NCBI GenBank assembly: GCA_029548715.1
Contig: JAKPMW010000454.1
Coordinates: forward strand, 1-12,155
DNA length: 12,155 nt
From: Spirochaetota bacterium
GTDB taxonomy: Bacteria; Spirochaetota; JAGLSM01; JAKPMW01
Direction: 5' to 3'
The position numbers and the translations under genes are program-made. This document shows positions 5,890 to 12,155 of the stretch, in pieces (positions within the stretch are counted from its first letter, which is position 1; each line of letters opens with the position of its first letter). The notes beneath the pieces were generated by a model. It was not told the origin of the DNA. It searched no databases and was given only the letters and a program-made list of their open reading frames with translations.

Positions 5890-5920
5890 GTATTTATTCG
5901 AAGCGCGAATCCTGGGGGTG

Positions 5921-8900
5921 TCACCCTGTTCCGCTCCAGACCAGCTCGATCCCCCTGGCACACCTTCGCCCCCCACGGGCAAGAAGTGCGTCCAAGAGTG
6001 CTTCCCTGCCCGGCCCGTCAATCACCTCAATCCGCAGGCTGCGTGATTGCTGCCGAACCCTTTCAGCCAGGATCTCTCCCATTACGCAACAGAGTCCAGG
6101 GTCAGGGGTGCAGGCGGTCAGCCGCTCCCTGCCCAAAACCGCCCCGATGGTTCCCCCTGCCATGACAAGCCGCGTCTCGGGACTGCGGCGGACCCCTTCC
6201 GGCAGGACTCCGTTCAGGGGAAAGACCGGATCATATGAAGAGACGAGTCCCGAAAAATGTCCGGCCGTCTCAAGCGAGAGCAGGATCGGATATGCAGAGC
6301 TGTCCACAAACTGTGTGCCGGAAAGCGAGTCAAAAAAACGCCCCGCAAGTACACTCCCGTCATACTCCATGCGTACAAGCTCACGATAGACTTCTGGCCA
6401 AGACGGCAGGATTCCGCTGGCCGCGGCAATATCGCGCGTCAGGATTCCGCTCCGGTGCAAAACCGACTCGATCCGGCGCCGGAGCAGGGCCTGCCGCTCA
6501 AGCAGGTCGCCTCCTTCCGGCTGCTGTGCATGAACAGGAAACCACCTCCCGCAATCGGGCCGCGCCTTTCTCCAGGCGAGCCAGCTTTTCCGGTTTGCCT
6601 CAAGGGGTGTCCCCCTGAGGGCAGAAAATTTGTTGGCCATGCCTGCCCGCAGGTCACGCCAGTCATTCCCCATGACAGCCCCGGCCCAGAGGGATTGCCA
6701 GAGGGCGAGCGCCGTTTCCATGCTGCTTTGTCCCCTCAGGGAAACCATCTCGTCGAAGCGAAGACCCTCATCCGGAAGCACCGGCTGCTCACCAGGCACA
6801 ACCGGGGTATCGTCCAGCCAGCAGGCGGGATCAAGGGCCGGAAGAATGATGATCTTGCCTTTTCCCCTGCCGGTCCACAAGAGATCGCCCTCCATGAAGA
6901 GTCCCTCAAGGAGTTCAGGCCTGTACCCCTCAACACGCAGGGGCAGGATATCACTGTCCCAGACCTGTGCCGGGGCCGGCCAGCCAAAGATCCGGTCCAC
7001 AGCCCGTGCCAGTCCATCCACCCCACGCCCGGGTTGACCAAGCCCCTGCACGGCAGCCACAAACATCGCAAGCTCGTGCAGGGGACGGACAGTGACAGCG
7101 GCCCGCTGTCTCCGCTGCCGTCTTGCGAGGGAGAGTGCCTGATCATGTCCGCTTGCCTCGATGACCCGTCCGTCAGAAAGCCGCCTGATCTGACCCCCTT
7201 CAAGCAGGTCATCAAGCAGACCGGCAATGCATGCCTCTGTGGCTCCAAAGATACGGGCTATGTCGCGGGGGAGATACGGACCACGATAGTACAGCCACTG
7301 GGCGAGATGACCGGAGGCCATCTCGCTTCCAGTCCCGACAGACCGGATCACCCCCTCCTGGTCCGGAGCAGAAACCCAGTCAGCTTCCCTGTTGTCCACC
7401 AGTCCGGCAAGGCGGCAGCAGGCCTTCCATTCATCAGCCGGCACGAGAATTCGCATCCGCAGCCATTCCTCGAGTTCCTGCCGGCTGCCCGGGGCCCGTT
7501 CGGGCTGCAATCCCGCCCTCCAGGCGAATACGGATCGAACGGCATCCTCGTCTGGATCAGAGAGGGGAATATCGGGGACTGTCCCCGGCGCATCGCTGGC
7601 GTAGACCTGTTCATTGGCCTCATTCCAGCGCACACCACGTGTGATCGGCAGGGCAGCATCCACAGGCGCAGGTACGACACGAATCTTCCCGGCGAGCACC
7701 CCGTCAAGCAGGGCCAGGGTACCCGGTATATCCAGCAATTCCCGCTCACATTCGCGGAAGGCCTCCTCACAGACCGGAAGGCCCCGTTCCCCGGCCAGCC
7801 GCTGAAGAAGCTGACGGGCCCGCTCGCGGAATTTCCAGAAGGGCCTGAAGCGACCCGGCATTTCACGGGGAAGAACGAGTGATCTCGCGGCAACATCACG
7901 AAATCTGCTCCCGAAAAGATGGCTCCCTGCCAGGCCCTTCCTGATACCGGTTTCGTCACAGGCCGCAGCAAATTCCATAAACAGCGAAACGCCCCCGATT
8001 TGACCGGGGAGGCCGGCAATCACAAGGCAGTCATCATCCCACCAGGTCTTGCCCTCGATACCAAACCGTGTCCGGCACCAGGATGAAAGCCCCCAGGCCA
8101 GTGAGCGGTTGATCCGTCCACCCCGCGAGGTCACGAGAAGCAGTGAGCAGTCACCTCCGCTTTGCTCAGCCAGATCCTGCAGAATCAGGGTATCGGTACC
8201 GGGCAGCAAAAGCCGGCCATCAAGCAGGTGCTGCCCGATCCATTCCTGGACAACCCGCCAGACCGGATCTTCCGGAAACGCAGCAAGCGCACCTGGATCC
8301 CGGGCCCTGTCAAAGAGCATCCGCACCCGGGCGAGTGTGTCATCCTCGCTGTCCGGAGTTTCGGCACGCCAGAAAGGAATCAGGGCCCCATCCCCGGCGG
8401 ACTGCACCACATGGGCTCCGTGATCATCAATCCGCTCAAGGCGCCAGACCCTGTTTCCCATCCTGAAGACATCGCCGATGCGCCGTTCCCAGGCAAATTC
8501 CTCGTCTATCTCCCCGAGGGGTGCACCCGTCACTGCCTCCCGAAGCGGAATTCCGCCCCTGGGTGGGATGGTTCCCCCAGCCGTCCGCAGGAGAAAGACA
8601 CTCCCTCCAAGGGTGCGAAACTTCCCTCCCGCTATCTCTGCCCGCAGCGGAAGCGCCTGAACCCTGCGCTCACCCAGCCTGCCGCAGAGCATCTCGAGCA
8701 CAGTCATGAATCTGTCGATCTTCAGGCTGGAAAAATGCCAGGCCCTGCAGATGAGCGCATGCAGCTCCTCAATCGTCCAGGCCCTCGCGGCAGCAGCCAG
8801 GAGAACTGCCTGGGCAAGAACATCGAGCGGCTCCAGGCAGGAGGTGCTCGTTCCGGCGGAAGTGCTCTCGAGCAATTGCTGCATGGCCAATGCATTGCAT

Positions 8901-10009
8901 GCATCCCTGGGATGCAGGGGATAGAGCCTGACCACGCCACGGGCACCCGGCCGATGGCCAGCGCGCCCACCACGCTGAATCACGGATGACAGCGCAGGTG
9001 GAGTCCCAACGAGAACCACATCATCCAGCATGCCGATATCAATTCCGAGTTCAAGTGTTGCCGTGGCGACCACAACCCGGATTTTTCCGCTTTTTAGTCC
9101 GTCCTCAACCGCAAACCGGAGTTCCCTTGAAAGAGATCCGTGATGAGCCCATGCTGTTTTCGGACCCATCTCGTCATTGATGCTGCGGGCAAGGCGCTCA
9201 GCCATCCTCCGGCTGTTGACAAAAAACACTACCGAGCGGCTCTCGGCAATGATCTGCCGAAATTCCGGCATCAGGCGTGACAAGGGATCGGCAGTACCTT
9301 CGGGCCAGCGGATCAGCGGCAACACCCTGGCTTCGGACTCAACCCGAATCACGCGTACCGGACGCGGCTGCCCGGGAGCTGCAAAACCGCCCAGACAGGC
9401 CGCGGCCAGAACAGGATCAGCCAGGGTAGCCGAGACCCCGATCCTGCGAAAACCGGGGTGCCGCTGTTCGAGTATTTCGAGAAGCGTACACAGCAGGGCG
9501 CCGCGTTTGTTCCCCACAAGGACATGGATCTCGTCAAGGATGACAGCCCGCAATCCCTGAAACAGGCCACTCGCTTCCTGCGCAAGGAGAAGAAGTGCCA
9601 GGCTCTCGGGGGTGGTTGCCAGTATGGCAGGTGGTGATTTCAATACCGCCTTGCGTTCGGCAGGAGTGCTGTCTCCCGTCCGGACCGCAATCCTGAGTGC
9701 GGTATCTGGCAAGCCCCTCGCGCTGCGCCAGTCACGCAGTCTGGCCAGAGGGGCAATCAGGTTGCGGCTCATGTCCGTGTTGAGTGCCTTGAGAGGAGAA
9801 ACGTAGAGGATGCGGACCCCAGCCGCCTCGCCCGCATCCAGCAATTCGTCAAGCAGGGGGAGAAAAACGGCCATGGTCTTGCCGGTTCCGGTCGGAGCCA
9901 TCGCGAGATAGTGCCCGCTTCCCGCCTCAGCCCAGACACGGGTCTGAATCTCCGTCGGAGATCCATAGGTCTCGTGAAACCATGAGTACAGCCGTCCAGC
10001 CCGGTCCAC
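5921..10009 (-). CDS. lhr: Lhr-type large DEAD/DEAH-box helicase with C-terminal Lhr/AlkZ-like region
   Basis: This 1362-residue superfamily 2 helicase shows all core motifs: Walker A APTGTGKT (38-45), motif Ia SPLKALNTD (71-79), motif II DEIH (159-162), motif III SATL (194-197), VFFVNSRRMA (261-270), motif V TATLELGIDIG (316-326) and motif VI QRGGRAGHRPG (345-355). The Lhr hallmark PLDVLAQ (394-400) opens the winged-helix domain. The beta-barrel part follows with IDEEFAWERRIGD (501-513). The C-terminal half resembles the long bacterial Lhr form, with winged-helix segments near residues 900-925 and SGTQFV near 1230, as in the AlkZ-related C-terminal region. Long Lhr proteins are ATP-dependent 3'-5' helicases acting on DNA and RNA:DNA hybrids and are linked to repair. 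E. coli Lhr is longer (about 1538). The GTG start has GAGG seven bases upstream and lies nine bases after the DinD-like stop. Confidence 0.95.
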   Translation of the reverse strand: MDRAGRLYSWFHETYGSPTEIQTRVWAEAGSGHYLAMAPTGTGKTMAVFLPLLDELLDAGEAAGVRILYVSPLKALNTDMSRNLIAPLARLRDWRSARGLPDTALRIAVRTGDSTPAERKAVLKSPPAILATTPESLALLLLAQEASGLFQGLRAVILDEIHVLVGNKRGALLCTLLEILEQRHPGFRRIGVSATLADPVLAAACLGGFAAPGQPRPVRVIRVESEARVLPLIRWPEGTADPLSRLMPEFRQIIAESRSVVFFVNSRRMAERLARSINDEMGPKTAWAHHGSLSRELRFAVEDGLKSGKIRVVVATATLELGIDIGMLDDVVLVGTPPALSSVIQRGGRAGHRPGARGVVRLYPLHPRDACNALAMQQLLESTSAGTSTSCLEPLDVLAQAVLLAAAARAWTIEELHALICRAWHFSSLKIDRFMTVLEMLCGRLGERRVQALPLRAEIAGGKFRTLGGSVFLLRTAGGTIPPRGGIPLREAVTGAPLGEIDEEFAWERRIGDVFRMGNRVWRLERIDDHGAHVVQSAGDGALIPFWRAETPDSEDDTLARVRMLFDRARDPGALAAFPEDPVWRVVQEWIGQHLLDGRLLLPGTDTLILQDLAEQSGGDCSLLLVTSRGGRINRSLAWGLSSWCRTRFGIEGKTWWDDDCLVIAGLPGQIGGVSLFMEFAAACDETGIRKGLAGSHLFGSRFRDVAARSLVLPREMPGRFRPFWKFRERARQLLQRLAGERGLPVCEEAFRECERELLDIPGTLALLDGVLAGKIRVVPAPVDAALPITRGVRWNEANEQVYASDAPGTVPDIPLSDPDEDAVRSVFAWRAGLQPERAPGSRQELEEWLRMRILVPADEWKACCRLAGLVDNREADWVSAPDQEGVIRSVGTGSEMASGHLAQWLYYRGPYLPRDIARIFGATEACIAGLLDDLLEGGQIRRLSDGRVIEASGHDQALSLARRQRRQRAAVTVRPLHELAMFVAAVQGLGQPGRGVDGLARAVDRIFGWPAPAQVWDSDILPLRVEGYRPELLEGLFMEGDLLWTGRGKGKIIILPALDPACWLDDTPVVPGEQPVLPDEGLRFDEMVSLRGQSSMETALALWQSLWAGAVMGNDWRDLRAGMANKFSALRGTPLEANRKSWLAWRKARPDCGRWFPVHAQQPEGGDLLERQALLRRRIESVLHRSGILTRDIAAASGILPSWPEVYRELVRMEYDGSVLAGRFFDSLSGTQFVDSSAYPILLSLETAGHFSGLVSSYDPVFPLNGVLPEGVRRSPETRLVMAGGTIGAVLGRERLTACTPDPGLCCVMGEILAERVRQQSRSLRIEVIDGPGREALLDALLARGGRRCARGIELVWSGTG

Positions 10010-10018
10010 CAGCAGTCC

Positions 10019-10438
10019 TCACGAAGCGAGTGCCAGAACGGCACCAGTCTCAGGGAGGGGCTCGAAGACAAGATGACAGGCCGTCTCGCAGGACATGTAT
10101 ATATGCATGGCAACCAGTGCCGCCCGGCTGGAGTGCCCGGCACCGGCCACGCCAGCCAGATAACAGGCGTACCCTGTCATCTGAAAATCCTCAACACACA
10201 GCGGAACACCCCCGTGTCCAAAGACAACCCTGCCAACCCGGCGAAAATGACTGCCGACCGGTTCATCACCGGACGAGCACAAAAGCATGGCCGTCCTGAT
10301 CCAGCTCCGGATCTCGCTCCATTCACCGGCCCCCGCAAGAGCTACAAGATCACGGGCAAACCAGAAGCGGCAGCCCCCCTCGACAAATACCCGGCTTGCA
10401 AGCCCGGCAAGAACCTCGTCAATGAGATCATGTCTCAT
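10019..10438 (-). CDS. DinD-like protein, N-terminal half only (139 residues)
   Basis: Residues 25-119 follow the N-terminal half of DinD, the DNA-damage-inducible protein. FWFARDLVAL (25-34) matches the Y-W-x-A-R-D-L opening. A W and helix (40-50), CSSGDEP with SHF (54-65), a G-G-x-P/L-x-V-x-D region (76-84) and YACYLAGVAG (90-99) correspond to the conserved S-R-Y-A-C-Y-L block, and a final helix ends MHIYMSCET (111-119). E. coli DinD has about 270 residues, so the C-terminal half is missing here. In E. coli DinD inhibits RecA; whether this short form does is unknown. The chosen ATG at 10438 has GGAGG five bases upstream. A longer in-frame start 13 codons earlier lies inside aroK and lacks such a site. 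It overlaps the end of aroK by 11 bases and precedes lhr by nine. Confidence 0.8.
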   Translation of the reverse strand: MRHDLIDEVLAGLASRVFVEGGCRFWFARDLVALAGAGEWSEIRSWIRTAMLLCSSGDEPVGSHFRRVGRVVFGHGGVPLCVEDFQMTGYACYLAGVAGAGHSSRAALVAMHIYMSCETACHLVFEPLPETGAVLALAS

Positions 10439-11027
10439 CGGCACCTCCCCCTGTGTGCAGACAGTCTGCCACACCATCTACACACGCGGGAGGCCCCGAA
10501 AATTCCCCAAAAGCCGTTTTTTTTTGCACAAGTCCGGCGATCGCCTCGACAACAGCTTCAAAGGGCTGCCGGCCGGTATCCAGAGCCAGGTCTGCCAGAC
10601 CGGCGTACAATGGCTCGCGGGCTGCCATCAGTGTGCGGATCTCATCCAGGGGATCAAGACCAGTCAGGGGCGGCCGTCCCTTGTCCCCATGTATCCGCGC
10701 AAAAACGGTTTCAACAGCGGCATTCAGCCAGATCACGAGGCAGTCTTCGCGCAGCCGGGCACGATTTTCCTCGCGCAGAATGATCCCGCCTCCGGTTGCA
10801 ATGACCGCAGGAGGTCCGGCAAGCGCATCACGCAGCGCAACCGCCTCAAGCTCACGGAATCCGGCTTCGCCCCTGAGACGAAAGATGTCGGCGACAGCCA
10901 TCCCGGCAGCGGATTCGATCAAAAGATCCGTGTCCAGGCAGGGAAGCGCAAGCCGTTTTGCCAGCTTGCGCCCCACAGACGTCTTTCCACATCCACGATA
11001 TCCTGTTAATGCAATATGCCGTTTCAT
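10428..11027 (-). CDS. aroK: Shikimate kinase
   Basis: The enzyme phosphorylates shikimate with ATP to shikimate 3-phosphate in the chorismate (aromatic amino acid) pathway, in the cytoplasm. Family motifs are clear: P-loop GYRGCGKTS (9-17), D-T-D metal and shikimate motif (32-34), R58 in FRELE (57-61), the glycine triplet in ATGGGII (77-83) and the lid R-P-P-L (118-121), with Arg residues after it (131, 137). The kinase fold ends near residue 168, at the usual length. A further tail of about 30 residues, rich in Gly, Cys and Pro, follows and is not typical of the family. The ATG overlaps the stop of the TPR gene (ATGA) and lacks a Shine-Dalgarno site, which implies coupling. No other aro gene is in the window. 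The end overlaps the DinD-like gene by 11 bases. Confidence 0.95.
   Translation of the reverse strand: MKRHIALTGYRGCGKTSVGRKLAKRLALPCLDTDLLIESAAGMAVADIFRLRGEAGFRELEAVALRDALAGPPAVIATGGGIILREENRARLREDCLVIWLNAAVETVFARIHGDKGRPPLTGLDPLDEIRTLMAAREPLYAGLADLALDTGRQPFEAVVEAIAGLVQKKTAFGEFSGPPACVDGVADCLHTGGGADET
10444..10448 (-). promoter_or_regulatory. Ribosome binding site deciding the DinD-like start
   Basis: GGAGG, part of a longer purine run (GGGGGAGG), lies five bases before the ATG at 10438, inside the 3' end of aroK. It favours this start over the longer in-frame option 13 codons upstream. Confidence 0.75.
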
Positions 11028-12155
11028 TTTTGGGCATCTTTCGGCTTGACAAGGAGATACTGGTACGTGGTAATCCCGCCAAATGTCTCCTTTTCGGTGA
11101 TCTCGCCAAAAGAGACAACCTCGTCACTCTGCTGAACAGTGATCTCCCCTATGGGTTGGGCAGGTTGTATCCTTCCAAGCGTGGCCAGCCAGCGTTCCCT
11201 GAAACTGGCTGCCTGGAACACCTGAAACACACTCCCCTTCTGTATCCCGTGGACCCGGCCCAGATTGATCTGAACCTCGTTTCCCTGTATCCGCACAATC
11301 TGGCCGACCAGGGGAACAACCCGGGTCAGCTTGTCCCCGATATCACAGGCTGCCTCATACAGGGCGTGGTTGCCCCGTCGTGATGAAACAAAATTCGTCA
11401 GGGCTTCGCCACTCGCTGCATGCCTGAGCGTTGCCTCAAGACGAACGGAATTGTCTCCAAGCACATAGCGCCCATGAACAAAGTACTCGGCTCCGGCAGC
11501 ACGTGCCCGCTGACGGGCTGTCACCAGTTCCCTGACTGAATGCCCATTCCCGGCAAGCCTGACCAGACGCAGACTGGGTTCGGGCGTCAGGGCGTCCCGA
11601 AGCAATGATCCCATGACAGCCCCGGCATCGTGGTATCCATGCCTGACATCCCAGGGCTCAAACAGGTCAGTCACCACGACAGAGGCAAGCGACGATGATA
11701 CCTCGTACTGCCTGATTCCCCGCTGACGTGAAGGCAGCCTGGGAACAAGATTTTGATAGTATGTGATGGTGTCAGCAAGCCTGGTGTTTTCCCTGTCAAT
11801 CTCTGCGAGGAGCTCAAGCTCCCCCAGATAGCGTTCGTTCAGTTGCCGTCGGCGTGATATCCGGGCCAGATGCCCTCGCGCGCCCTTCGAATACGGGTCC
11901 AGTCTGATGGCACGGCGGTACGAAATCTCGGCCAGCATCTCGTGGTTGCGCCCATACCAGAAATCACCGAGCTGAAGATGATATCCTGCAAGCTCCTTCC
12001 GCTCATCACTGCGCAAGGGAAGATGGGCAGTCGCAAACTCCTCAAAAGAATACCGGATTACCTCGTCATTGTTTCGCAGTCTGAGGGCAAGAGCAAAATT
12101 GGTCCGCGCGCTCTCCTTCCACTCATCGCTTTCTCCTGCCATCCTCGCACTGGCT
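11024..12155 (-). CDS. Partial TPR protein with FlgO/CsgG-like and FlgT C-terminal-like domains
   Basis: The frame is open to the right edge. An ATG at 12142 exists, but four more sense codons precede it and the protein begins mid-helix, so the true start is probably outside the window. Counting from that ATG, residues 1-100 are helical repeats of TPR type (LGDFWYGRNHEMLAEISYRR, 58-77, then AIRLDP). A coiled segment follows (105-130). Residues 150-275 look like a FlgO/CsgG-like domain: VVVTDLF (155-161), G-x-x-x-x-L-L-R-D-A-L (178-185 region), then AEYFVHGRYVL (218-228). Residues 278-365 resemble the FlgT C-terminal SH3-like domain: GQIVRIQGNEVQINLG (280-295) with GIQKGSVFQVF (299-309). Such proteins are usually exported to the envelope, but the signal peptide would lie outside the window. 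Domain calls are by pattern only. The stop overlaps aroK (ATGA). Confidence 0.82.
   Translation of the reverse strand, partial: ASARMAGESDEWKESARTNFALALRLRNNDEVIRYSFEEFATAHLPLRSDERKELAGYHLQLGDFWYGRNHEMLAEISYRRAIRLDPYSKGARGHLARISRRRQLNERYLGELELLAEIDRENTRLADTITYYQNLVPRLPSRQRGIRQYEVSSSLASVVVTDLFEPWDVRHGYHDAGAVMGSLLRDALTPEPSLRLVRLAGNGHSVRELVTARQRARAAGAEYFVHGRYVLGDNSVRLEATLRHAASGEALTNFVSSRRGNHALYEAACDIGDKLTRVVPLVGQIVRIQGNEVQINLGRVHGIQKGSVFQVFQAASFRERWLATLGRIQPAQPIGEITVQQSDEVVSFGEITEKETFGGITTYQYLLVKPKDAQK

Noticed and set aside
5883..5890. CTGTACAG as a LexA (SOS) box
   Set aside because: The E. coli-type box needs CTGT and ACAG separated by eight bases; here the halves are adjacent, so it is only a palindrome.
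5896..5910. ATTCG/CGAAT hairpin as the lhr terminator
   Set aside because: The stem is only five pairs and is followed on the minus strand by AATAAATACTG, not by a T run.
6257..7882. A 541-codon open frame on the plus strand inside lhr
   Set aside because: It is fully antisense to well-conserved Lhr sequence, its product resembles no family and it is rich in Pro, Gly and Arg as expected for a shadow of a GC-rich gene.
10439..10477. A start 13 codons earlier for the DinD-like protein
   Set aside because: The extra residues lie inside aroK without a good ribosome site, while the ATG at 10438 has GGAGG five bases upstream.

Overview
The window is a gene-dense stretch of a fairly GC-rich bacterial chromosome. 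Every gene I can support lies on the minus strand, so the biological order runs from high to low coordinates. Genes are preceded by ordinary Shine-Dalgarno sites, with ATG, GTG and one TTG start. I see no tRNA, rRNA, insertion sequence, phage, CRISPR or integrase. The taxon cannot be fixed. A free-living Gram-negative-type bacterium is suggested by the TPR protein with FlgO/CsgG-like and FlgT-like parts and by PilZ signalling. The mix would fit a spirochaete, but that is a guess.

Upstream block (12155 to 5921). A TPR protein, cut by the window edge, is followed by shikimate kinase (aroK, ATGA overlap). Next comes a 139-residue protein resembling only the N-terminal half of DinD (11-base overlap), then a long Lhr-type helicase of 1362 residues (9-base gap, GTG start). 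The DinD-like/lhr pair suggests a DNA-damage module placed behind housekeeping genes.

Intergenic switch (5920 to 5794). This 127-base gap carries a possible sigma70-type promoter and two short inverted repeats, and probably starts the next transcript.

Downstream block (5793 to 1868). Seven genes are packed with overlaps or very short gaps: a 78-residue unknown protein, a PilZ protein (probable c-di-GMP receptor), a tandem CxxC-x17-CxxC zinc-ribbon protein, an endonuclease/exonuclease/phosphatase-fold protein that has lost most catalytic residues, an HD-domain phosphohydrolase, a 51-residue ribbon-helix-helix protein and an MFS transporter with a TTG start. Five consecutive junctions overlap (ATGA, 13 bases, ATGA, TGATG, TTGA), so translation is probably coupled along the row.

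Left end (1867 to 1). After a 193-base gap come a 248-residue poorly recognised protein (faint DUF3800-like signature) and, after 88 bases, a protein with an alpha-amylase-like (GH13-like) barrel that runs off the left edge.

The most interesting items are the degenerate EEP-fold protein inside a PilZ/zinc-ribbon/HD operon and the half-length DinD-like protein beside lhr. Function calls rest on motif reading without database searches.
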